Shown one piece after another: positions 1-5,826 of a stretch of 5,896 nt of DNA (its first letter is position 1; every line of letters begins with the position of its first letter). The stretch comes from Deltaproteobacteria bacterium (GTDB lineage Bacteria > Desulfobacterota > Deferrimicrobia > Deferrimicrobiales > Deferrimicrobiaceae), in contig JANXPS010000006.1 of NCBI GenBank assembly GCA_025357175.1, forward strand, positions 1 through 5,896, written 5' to 3'. The notes under the pieces are model-generated. The model was not told the DNA's origin. It did no database searches and was given only the letters and a program-made list of their open reading frames with translations. The position numbers were made by a program, and so were the translations under genes.

Positions 1-877
1 ACCCGGGCGTCCCGATGCGGCCGCGGGCCTGCGAAAGCAATGCCCTCGCCTCGCGCCGGATATCGTCAAGCTCGGCGGGAGCGGCGTCGATCAGCATCCG
101 ATAGGCGGCCGTCACGGCCGCCACGTAGCCGGCCGGCTTCATCCGCCCCTCGATCTTGAGACACGATATGCCGGCGTCGGCCAGCGACGGGATCGAATCG
201 ATCCCCCAGAGGTCCCGCGTCGAAAACGGGTATCCGCCGCCCCCTTCCAGCGCGAATTTCCACCGGCAGGGTTGGGCGCAGTCGCCCCGGTTGCCGCTAC
301 GCCCCCCGAGGAAAGAGGAAAAAAGGCATTGCCCCGAAACACAGAAGCAGAGGGCGCCGTGGACGAAGCATTCGAGCTCGGTTCCGGAACCGGAAGCGAT
401 CGACCGGATTTCGGGAAGCGACAGTTCGCGGGCCAGCACCACGCGTCGAAAACCGAGCGCCGACATCTGGCGGACGCCATCGGCGTTGTGAATCGTCATC
501 TGGGTCGAGGCGTGAAGCGGAAGCGCCGGGAAATGATCGCGCACGATTTTCGCAAGTCCCAGGTCCTGCACGATGAGGGCGTCGACGCGGGCTTCGGCAA
601 GTTCGGACAGGATCCCGACGATTTCGGGTAGTTCGCGATCCTTGAGGAGCGTGTTGAGCGTGACGTACAGCCTTCGGCCCTCGCGGCGGCAAAGCGAGGC
701 CATGCGGGAAATCTCTCCGGTCGAGAAGTTCCGGGCGCGCGAGCGTGCGGAAAAGCCGTTCAGCCCGGCATATACGGCGTCGGCGCCGCCGTCGATTGCG
801 GCGAAGAACGACTCGATCGATCCCGCAGGGGCGAGAAGTTCCGGTTTCCCGGATGCATGATTGTTCGATAATGTCAT
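1..877 (-). CDS. U32 family protein (peptidase U32-like, probable Fe-S RNA-modification type), C-terminus beyond window
   Basis: Reading the minus strand from ATG at 877 gives 292 codons without a stop up to the window edge, so the gene is 3'-truncated here. Family marks are visible in order: KPELLAPAGS at 11-20, GGADAVYAG at 30-38, LHASTQM at 121-127, the U32 signature ELECFVHGALC...SGQC at 167-184, GGRSGNRGDCAQPC at 191-204, and KIEGRMK at 241-247. Cysteines 177, 184, 200 and 239 are spaced much like the four [4Fe-4S] ligands I recall for UbiU, suggesting a bound cluster. Known U32 members (RlhA, TrhP, UbiU/UbiV) act in rRNA or tRNA hydroxylation or anaerobic ubiquinone hydroxylation rather than proteolysis. 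The pattern most resembles the large bacterial U32 proteins with an extra C-terminal domain, but that part lies outside the window. AAGG abuts the ATG with no spacer, so initiation looks weak or leaderless. It is divergent from cysM. Family assignment is firm; the exact substrate is unknown. Confidence 0.9.
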   Translation of the reverse strand, partial: MTLSNNHASGKPELLAPAGSIESFFAAIDGGADAVYAGLNGFSARSRARNFSTGEISRMASLCRREGRRLYVTLNTLLKDRELPEIVGILSELAEARVDALIVQDLGLAKIVRDHFPALPLHASTQMTIHNADGVRQMSALGFRRVVLARELSLPEIRSIASGSGTELECFVHGALCFCVSGQCLFSSFLGGRSGNRGDCAQPCRWKFALEGGGGYPFSTRDLWGIDSIPSLADAGISCLKIEGRMKPAGYVAAVTAAYRMLIDAAPAELDDIRREARALLSQARGRIGTPG

Positions 878-888
878 CCTTATAGAAT
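861..888 (+). promoter_or_regulatory. possible sigma70-type promoter for cysM
   Basis: TTGTTC at 861-866 and TAGAAT at 883-888 are separated by 16 bases. The -10 matches TATAAT at five of six positions; the -35 matches TTGACA at only three. This is the most AT-rich patch near the divergent gene pair, about 80 bases before the cysM start. The -35 lies inside the 5' end of the U32 gene. It is a visual match only, not a computed one. Confidence 0.25.
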
Positions 889-969
889 ACCGGATTTTAA
901 CCGGCCGCGCTCCGGTTCCCGTTGTATCATGGGCGGTCGTCGACACCTCCGGGAAGGATGAATGACCAC
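878..969. other. divergent intergenic region between the U32 gene and cysM
   Basis: This 92-bp gap separates two divergently oriented genes and must hold the start signals for both. It begins AT-rich (878-900) and turns GC-rich. A CCGG-N7-CCGG motif lies at 890-904, but only the four-base arms match, so I do not call it an operator. GGGAAGG at 951-957 is the only ribosome-binding-like sequence for cysM. No riboswitch-like or T-box-like structure is evident. Confidence 0.6.
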
Positions 970-1887
970 ATGGGCCCTTTTGACCTGAGAGACGCCATCG
1001 GCGACACGCCGCTCGTCGAGCTGAGACGGATCACCCCGAATCCGGGGGTCCGGATCCTGGCCAAACTCGAAGGCAACAATCCCGGGGGCTCGGTCAAGGA
1101 CCGCCCCGCGCTATACATGCTCAACGGCGCCGAGCAGCGCGGCGAGTTGACGCACGACAAGACGATCCTCGAGCCGACTTCGGGCAACACCGGAATCGCG
1201 TTCGCGATGCTCGGCACGGCACGGGGCTACAAGGTCAAGCTGGTCATGCCTGCCTGCGTTTCCATGGAGCGTCGCGCGGTGCTCCAGGCCTACGGCGCCG
1301 AACTGGTGCTCTCTCCTTCCGAAGAACGGACCGACGGCGCGATCCGCGTCGCCTATCGCATGTTCGAGGAATCACCCGACACCTATTACATGCCCAACCA
1401 GTACGCCAACGAAGACAACCCGCGCGCCCATTTCGAGACCACCGCACCCGAGATCGTGGTCCAGACCGATGGCGACATCGACTGCTTCGTCGCGGGGATG
1501 GGAACGGGCGGGACGCTCATGGGGATCAGCCGGTTCTTCCGGGAGATGAAGCCCTCGGTCCGGGTGATCGGCGTCGAACCCGTTCTCGGCCACCGCATCC
1601 AGGGCCTGAAAAACATGAAAGAGGCGATCGTTCCGCCGATATACCGGGAGGAATCACTGTCGTCCAAGGTCGTCGTCGAGGACGAGCCCGCATTCGAAAT
1701 GGCCCGCCGCCTTGCGATCGAGGAGGGGCTGTTCGTGGGGATGTCCAGCGGCGCGGCCGTCGCGGGCGCCTGCGAGGTGGCCCGGGACATGAGTCACGGC
1801 ACCATCGTCGTCCTGCTGCCGGACCGCGGCGATCGCTACCTGAGCACATCGCTGTTCCGTTCCGTCTGCGGGAGCTGCCCTCCGTAA
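970..1887 (+). CDS. cysM: cysteine synthase, CysM type (PLP-dependent)
   Basis: The 305-residue product is a fold-type II PLP enzyme that makes cysteine from an activated serine (O-acetylserine or O-phosphoserine) and a sulfur donor, in the cytoplasm. Numbering from ATG 970: IGDTPLV near 10-16, LEGNNPGGSVKDR with the PLP lysine at 43, the substrate loop TSGNTG at 70-75, the glycine-rich PLP-phosphate loop GMGTGGT ending at 182, SSGAA at 259-263, and DRGDRYLST near the end. GNNPGGSVKDR and DRGDRYLST match CysM rather than CysK, and the length is close to E. coli CysM. Start choice: ATG 970 leaves nine residues before IGDTPLV and has GGAAGG about 12 bases upstream. ATG 958 is in frame, but GGGAAGG abuts it directly; TTG 922 would add unlikely sequence. 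The C-terminus ends CGSCPP, a two-cysteine tail I do not recognise. Lys214 lies where M. tuberculosis CysM has its O-phosphoserine-recognising arginine. The gene converges on dinB with a 7-bp gap. Confidence 0.93.
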   Translation: MGPFDLRDAIGDTPLVELRRITPNPGVRILAKLEGNNPGGSVKDRPALYMLNGAEQRGELTHDKTILEPTSGNTGIAFAMLGTARGYKVKLVMPACVSMERRAVLQAYGAELVLSPSEERTDGAIRVAYRMFEESPDTYYMPNQYANEDNPRAHFETTAPEIVVQTDGDIDCFVAGMGTGGTLMGISRFFREMKPSVRVIGVEPVLGHRIQGLKNMKEAIVPPIYREESLSSKVVVEDEPAFEMARRLAIEEGLFVGMSSGAAVAGACEVARDMSHGTIVVLLPDRGDRYLSTSLFRSVCGSCPP

Positions 1888-1894
1888 GACTTTT

Positions 1895-3235
1895 CTAGTC
1901 CTCTTCGAGCAGCCGGCCGGGCAATATTCCCTTGCGGCCGTATTTCTCGTGGATCCTGTCGACCGTCTTGTTGAGCGCTTCCTGCCGCAGGGGGGAAACC
2001 ACGGAGGGGGCCGGGGCTTCGGGCGCCTTCGCCTTCGCCGCCCCCTGCCCGCTTCCCCCGAACAGCGACAGCTGGACCGGCTTCCTCGAGTGCAGTTCCG
2101 GTCCCCCGGCCATCGTCGCGCGTTCGCGGTCCATCCGGTTTTCGAGCACGACGCCGTCCGGCCCCGAAATCGCCGGCGCCTCTTCTCCTTCCAGATTCGA
2201 TAGCGAGATTCCGAGCAACCGCACTGGACGGGCCCCCGCCTCGGTCTTGTCAAGCAGGCGCCTCGCGATCCGGTAGATCGTGCCGCCGTCGTCGGTGGTC
2301 TGCTGCAGCGACTCGGCGCGGGTCACCTGCTCGAAGTCGGAGTATTTGACCTTGAGCGTGACGGTCCTGCCCCGGAAATCGTGGCGCCGCATCCGTGATG
2401 CGACCCGGTGCGCGAGGTCGAGAAGCTGGCGCTCCATCGTTTTCCGCCCCCGGATGTCCTGTTCGTAGGTGTCCTCGTGGCCGATGGACTTGACCTCGTT
2501 TCCCGTCTCGACCGGACGGTCGTCGATCCCGTTCGCCAGCGCGTGCATATGAGCGCCGTGCGCACCGAAACGGCCGATCAGCGTATCGACCGGCAGGGCG
2601 GCAATATCGCGGATCGTCCGGACGCCCATTCGCTCGAGCGCTCCTTCGGTCACCTTTCCCACGCCCCATAACCGCCCGACGGGCAGCGGCGCGAGAAAGG
2701 CGATTTCCGTCCCGGGGGGAACCACCAGGAGGCCGTCCGGCTTCCCGAGATCCGATGCGATCTTCGCCACGTGCTTCGAGGTCGCCACCCCTGCGGAAAC
2801 CGTCAGGCCCGTTTCCTCCCGAACCACCGCCTTGATGTCGCGGGCGATCTTCTCGGGGGAACCGAACAGGCGCTCGCACCCGGTGACGTCGAGGAACGCC
2901 TCGTCGACCGAGAGCGGTTCGACGAGCGGCGTGAATCGGTGGAAAATCGCAAAAATAAGCCGCGAGACCTCCCGGTATCGCGCCATGCGCACGGGGAGGA
3001 AAATGCCGCGGGGGCACAACCGGTGGGCCGTCGCCATCGGTTGCGCGGATCGGATCCCGAATTTGCGCGCTTCGTAGGAGGCAGCGCACACGACGCCACG
3101 ACGCTCGCTGCCGCCGACGATCACCGGTTTGCCGGCCAGCGTCGGATCGTCCCTCACCTCGACGGAGGCGTAGAAAGCGTCCATGTCGAGGTGAAGAATC
3201 GCCCGGGGAACGCCCGGCTCGCAGCCGGCCGTCAT
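1895..3235 (-). CDS. dinB: DNA polymerase IV (Y-family translesion polymerase)
   Basis: The 446-residue product is a Y-family DNA polymerase that copies past damaged bases at a stalled fork. The catalytic carboxylates are in HLDMDAFYASVE (Asp17) and SVDEAFLD (Asp111, Glu112). Tyr22 sits at the sugar steric-gate position. GVVCAASYEARKFGIRS (47-63) is in the fingers, WGVGKVT (190-196) marks the helix-hairpin-helix thumb region, and the little-finger domain follows at about 245-350. A sliding-clamp binding motif QLSLF is at 388-392. Unlike E. coli Pol IV, where that motif ends the protein, about 54 more residues follow: an Ala/Pro linker and then a basic segment, ALNKTVDRIHEKYGRKGI. Similar tails occur in other bacterial DinB proteins as far as I recall. 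The ATG overlaps the lipB stop in ATGA, and no strong Shine-Dalgarno is seen, so expression probably depends on lipB translation. No SOS box is visible directly upstream, which is lipB coding sequence. It is apparently the last gene of the cluster. Confidence 0.96.
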   Translation of the reverse strand: MTAGCEPGVPRAILHLDMDAFYASVEVRDDPTLAGKPVIVGGSERRGVVCAASYEARKFGIRSAQPMATAHRLCPRGIFLPVRMARYREVSRLIFAIFHRFTPLVEPLSVDEAFLDVTGCERLFGSPEKIARDIKAVVREETGLTVSAGVATSKHVAKIASDLGKPDGLLVVPPGTEIAFLAPLPVGRLWGVGKVTEGALERMGVRTIRDIAALPVDTLIGRFGAHGAHMHALANGIDDRPVETGNEVKSIGHEDTYEQDIRGRKTMERQLLDLAHRVASRMRRHDFRGRTVTLKVKYSDFEQVTRAESLQQTTDDGGTIYRIARRLLDKTEAGARPVRLLGISLSNLEGEEAPAISGPDGVVLENRMDRERATMAGGPELHSRKPVQLSLFGGSGQGAAKAKAPEAPAPSVVSPLRQEALNKTVDRIHEKYGRKGILPGRLLEED

Positions 3236-3864
3236 TCTGCGACCCAGGCCAGTCGCTCGGCGCAGGAATCCGCGACCCGCTCCTGAACGGCTTCCATCGA
3301 AGGCGCAAAACCGTCGAGACGCTCGGCCATCGAGGTCGCTTCACGCCCCTTGAGTCCGCACAGGTGGATTTTCCGGAAATGGGACAGGTCGGGATTCACG
3401 TTGAGCGCGAAGCCGTGGTACGTCACCCACCGCTTCACGCCGACTCCGATCGAGGCGATCTTGTCGCCTGCGGACCAGACACCGGTCAGCCCTTCGATTC
3501 GTTCGGCGCCGACCCCGAAGCTCGCCAGCGTCTCGATGAGCGCCGCCTCGAGCGATCGGATGTACCGGTGAAGGTCCGGCCTGGCCATGTGCACGATCGG
3601 GTAGCCGACCAGTTGCCCCGGGCCGTGCCAGGTGATGTCGCCTCCGCGCGAGACCCGTTCGAAGCCGATCCCCTCCAACGCAAGCGCTTCTTCGGACACG
3701 AGCAGGTTTGCCGGGTCACCGGTGCGGCCGAGGGTGTAGACGTGGGGATGCGTCAGCAACAGCAGCGTGTCGCCGATCGCGCCCTCGGCGCGTCGTGCGA
3801 CATGGTCGAGCTGCAGGTCGAGCGCCCTGCGGTATTCGACCTCCCCGAGCCAGACCGTATTCAT
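3232..3864 (-). CDS. lipB: lipoyl(octanoyl) transferase LipB
   Basis: The 210-residue product moves octanoyl groups from octanoyl-ACP to the lipoyl-domain lysine of 2-oxoacid dehydrogenase E2 and of GcvH, the first step of endogenous lipoate synthesis. LipB marks are complete: THPHVYTLGR at 38-47, RGGDITWHGPGQLVGYPI at 73-90, the catalytic lysine in DKIASIG (Lys135), YHGFALNV at 149-156, and the catalytic cysteine in HLCGL (Cys169). The length is typical. The start at 3864 gives MNTVWLGEVEYRRAL, which matches the usual LipB N-terminus; no good Shine-Dalgarno precedes it. The gene begins 10 bases after the E2 stop and its own TGA overlaps the dinB ATG, so it is probably co-translated with both. 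Placing the lipoylation enzyme directly after the E2 it modifies makes functional sense. lipA, the common partner, is not in the window. Confidence 0.97.
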   Translation of the reverse strand: MNTVWLGEVEYRRALDLQLDHVARRAEGAIGDTLLLLTHPHVYTLGRTGDPANLLVSEEALALEGIGFERVSRGGDITWHGPGQLVGYPIVHMARPDLHRYIRSLEAALIETLASFGVGAERIEGLTGVWSAGDKIASIGVGVKRWVTYHGFALNVNPDLSHFRKIHLCGLKGREATSMAERLDGFAPSMEAVQERVADSCAERLAWVAE

Positions 3865-3874
3865 GCGGCGGACG

Positions 3875-5281
3875 TCAGAGGGAATATTCCCCCTGCTCCA
3901 TGATCTCGCGCACCCGGAAGAGGAAGCCGTTGCCCGCGACGCCGTCCACGACCCGATGGTCGTACCCCAGCACGAGGTACATCATCGGCCGGATGACGAT
4001 CGAGTCGGCCCCGTCGACCTCGGCCACGACAGGACGCTTGACGACCTGCCCCATCCTGAGGATCCCGACCTGCGGCTGGTTGATGATCGGCGTGCCGAAC
4101 AGGTTGCCCCTGGGCCCCGGGTTGCTGACCGAGAAGGTTCCGCCGTTCAGTTCGTCGGGTGTGATCCTTTTTTCGCGGGCCCTGGCGGCCAGTTCGTCCA
4201 CCGCCGCGGAAAGTTGCCCGAGCGACAGGCGATGCGCGTCGCGAACCACCGGAACCATCAGGCCGCGATCGGTCTCGACCGCGACGCCGAGGTGCACGGA
4301 TTTCTTGAGAATCTGGTTTTCGCCTTCGACCCATGCGTTGAGGGAGGGGAACTCGGCCAGCGCCCGAACCGTTGCGGCAAGCAGGAACGGCAGCACGGTC
4401 AGCGTCGTTCCTTCGGCTTTCCGGGCTTCCCGGAACGCCATGATCCGGTGCATGTCCACCTCGGCGACGGCGTGCACGTGGGGCGATGTCTGCTTGCTGC
4501 GCACCATCCGTTCGGCGATCTTCCGACGGATCGGGGAGAAAGGAACGACCTGGTCGCCGGAAGATAGGCCGGGAGGCGGCGCAACGGCGCCCGCTTCCGC
4601 AGACGGCGCGGGAGAGGGCGGGAGCGTTGCGGCGGCCTTTTCGACGGGTCCGGCAGATGTCCCGGACACGGGGGGTGGGGAGGCGGATTCGGCATCCGGA
4701 GGCTTTCCGGCAAGAAAGCGTTCGACGTCCTGCCGGGTGACGCGCCCGTCGATGCCCGTGCCGGTGATTTTCGACAGGTCGAGTCCGTGTTCGGCCGCCA
4801 TGCGCGCGACGACGGGGGTGATGCGCAAACGGGCGCCGCTGGCCATTGTGGTCGAGGGCCGCGGGATCGTCTCTCGGTCGTGCGCCGCCGGGATCTGCCG
4901 CGGAGCGGGCGGAATCGTCGGGGCGGCTTCGCCTTTTCGACTGATCCAGGAGGGCATTCCCTCGTGCGACTCGTCCCACCCGGCGGTAACCGACTGAGCC
5001 GGTGCAGCGTCGATCACCGGCGCGGAAGGAGCCGTCGCCCGACCCTCGGTTTCGATGCGGGCGATCACGCCCTTGATCGGCACCACTTCGCCCTCTTTCG
5101 CGAGCAGCGCGGCCACGACGCCCGCGACGGGCGAGGGAATTTCGGCGTCGACCTTGTCGGTCGAGATCTCGAGCAGCGCCTGGTCCTTGGCAACCGCGTC
5201 GCCCGGCTTGACCAGCCACTTGACCACGGTTCCCTCGATCACGCTTTCGCCAAGCTGCGGCATCACGACGTCTATGAGCAT
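3875..5281 (-). CDS. 2-oxoacid dehydrogenase E2 component (dihydrolipoamide acyltransferase)
   Basis: The 468-residue product is the E2 core of a lipoate-dependent dehydrogenase complex; it passes the acyl group from E1 to coenzyme A. One lipoyl domain occupies about 1-78, with the lipoylated lysine at 43 in EISTDKVDAEIPSP. A linker at about 80-150 follows, then a peripheral subunit-binding domain (RITPVVARM...GRVTRQDVERFL, 153-190) that docks E1 or E3, a second Ala/Pro-rich linker (about 192-242), and the catalytic domain. The latter has GTFSVSNPGPRG at 381-392, GTPIINQPQVGIL, and the active-site DHRVVDG at 441-447 (His442, Asp446). Length and layout are normal for a one-lipoyl E2. The neighbouring E1-beta indicates the alpha/beta type of complex, hence pyruvate or branched-chain 2-oxoacid dehydrogenase (acetoin less likely), not homodimeric-E1 2-oxoglutarate dehydrogenase. 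The exact substrate is not decidable. Translation is well supported by AGGAGG four bases upstream. lipB follows after 10 bp. Confidence 0.94.
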   Translation of the reverse strand: MLIDVVMPQLGESVIEGTVVKWLVKPGDAVAKDQALLEISTDKVDAEIPSPVAGVVAALLAKEGEVVPIKGVIARIETEGRATAPSAPVIDAAPAQSVTAGWDESHEGMPSWISRKGEAAPTIPPAPRQIPAAHDRETIPRPSTTMASGARLRITPVVARMAAEHGLDLSKITGTGIDGRVTRQDVERFLAGKPPDAESASPPPVSGTSAGPVEKAAATLPPSPAPSAEAGAVAPPPGLSSGDQVVPFSPIRRKIAERMVRSKQTSPHVHAVAEVDMHRIMAFREARKAEGTTLTVLPFLLAATVRALAEFPSLNAWVEGENQILKKSVHLGVAVETDRGLMVPVVRDAHRLSLGQLSAAVDELAARAREKRITPDELNGGTFSVSNPGPRGNLFGTPIINQPQVGILRMGQVVKRPVVAEVDGADSIVIRPMMYLVLGYDHRVVDGVAGNGFLFRVREIMEQGEYSL

Positions 5282-5285
5282 AGCT

Positions 5286-5291
5286 CCTCCT
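5286..5291 (-). promoter_or_regulatory. strong Shine-Dalgarno of the E2 gene, overlapping the E1-beta stop
   Basis: On the minus strand the sequence reads TAGGAGGAGCT and then ATG. AGGAGG is a perfect consensus, four bases before the E2 start, and its first A and G are also the last two bases of the E1-beta TAG stop. This fixes the E2 start at 5281 and points to tight coupling of the two subunits. It is the clearest ribosome-binding site in the window. Confidence 0.85.
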
Positions 5292-5817
5292 AATACCGGC
5301 CCAACTTGCGGATCGCCTCGGTGATCTTGACCTGATCCGGAAGGATGAACGCCTCCATCGACGATGCGAAAGCGTTGTGGGTATCGCGGGACGCCAGCCG
5401 CATCACCGGACCGTCGAGATCCTCGAACAGTTCTTCGGCGATCCGGGCCGCGATCTCGGCTCCGATGCCCCCGGTCAGCCGCGCCTCGTGGACGATCAGC
5501 GCCTTCCCGGTCTTGCGGACAGACCCCCGGATCGCATCCCAGTCGAGCGGCATCAGCGTTCGCAGGTCGATCACCTCGACGGAGATCTCTCCCGCCAGCT
5601 CGCGTGCGGCGGCAACCGCGGAATGGACCGTCGCGCCGTAGGTGATCACGGTCAGGTCGGCACCTTCGATCCTCATGGCCGCCTTGCCGATCGGCACCAG
5701 GAATTCTTCTTCCGGAATATCTTCCTTGATGCGCCGGTAGAGGAACTTGTGCTCGAAATAAAGTACGGGGTCGTCGTCGCGGATCGCGCTCTTCATCAAC
5801 CCCTTGGCGTCGTAGGC
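5290..5817 (-). CDS. 2-oxoacid dehydrogenase E1 component, beta subunit: C-terminal half only, 5' part missing
   Basis: About 175 codons match the C-terminal half of E1-beta, which in the intact family is about 325-340 residues. The fragment begins AYDAKGLMKSAIRDDDP, continues YFEHKFLYRRIKEDIP and VPIGKA, then the transketolase C-terminal domain with VTYGATVHSAVAAA, VIDLRTLMPLDWDAI, KTGKALIVHEA and GGIGAEIAARI, and ends IRKLGRY. With an alpha subunit it would decarboxylate a 2-oxoacid on thiamine diphosphate and acylate the E2 lipoyl group. The frame stays open to the window edge, but upstream of AYDAKG it no longer resembles the family: the usual Pro-Ser-Thr-Pro stretch and the HSQ segment are absent. 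TTG 5799 and ATG 5796 lie inside conserved sequence, so neither is a real start. The N-terminal half is therefore missing by rearrangement or mis-assembly, not simply by the window edge. DTHNAF near the C-terminus replaces the more usual DTP-like motif. E2 starts 8 bp downstream. Confidence 0.85.
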   Translation of the reverse strand, partial: AYDAKGLMKSAIRDDDPVLYFEHKFLYRRIKEDIPEEEFLVPIGKAAMRIEGADLTVITYGATVHSAVAAARELAGEISVEVIDLRTLMPLDWDAIRGSVRKTGKALIVHEARLTGGIGAEIAARIAEELFEDLDGPVMRLASRDTHNAFASSMEAFILPDQVKITEAIRKLGRY

Positions 5818-5819
5818 GG
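5814..5819 (+). promoter_or_regulatory. possible Shine-Dalgarno for the plus-strand E1-alpha start
   Basis: AGGCGG matches AGGAGG at five of six positions and is seven bases before ATG 5827, a good spacing. It begins exactly where E1-beta similarity on the other strand ends, which supports reading this edge as the 5' end of a plus-strand gene. A chance match is possible in such GC-rich sequence. Confidence 0.35.
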
Positions 5820-5826
5820 GCGGGCG

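Noticed and set aside
66..860. Several plus- and minus-strand small open frames over the U32 gene
   Set aside because: They are Arg-rich shadows without motifs; the minus-strand frame from 877 to the window edge carries the full U32 signature.
890..904. CCGG-N7-CCGG motif in the divergent intergenic region
   Set aside because: CCGG is self-complementary and common in such GC-rich DNA, and the inner bases do not pair, so it is not a supported operator.
1888..1900. GACT-TTTCT-AGTC hairpin between the convergent cysM and dinB ends
   Set aside because: The stem is only four A/T-mixed pairs and no U-run follows on either strand, so it is too weak to call a terminator.
2250..3344. A 364-codon minus-strand frame within dinB and the end of lipB
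   Set aside because: It is an out-of-phase shadow, strongly Arg-rich, without any family marks; the DinB frame is complete and uninterrupted.
3708..4997. A 429-codon plus-strand open frame opposite E2 and lipB
   Set aside because: It lies wholly antisense to two clear genes, is Arg/Ser/Pro-rich low-complexity sequence with no recognisable motif, and is what a GC-rich codon pattern creates on the opposite strand.
3861..5219. A 452-codon minus-strand frame overlapping E2 in another phase
   Set aside because: Its translation is Arg/Gly-rich with no domain features, while the 3875-5281 frame holds every E2 motif.
5290..5799. E1-beta as a complete 169-residue protein starting at TTG 5799
   Set aside because: The TTG and the next ATG lie inside the conserved AYDAKGLMKSAIRDD block, and the family is nearly twice as long, so this is a fragment and not a small protein.
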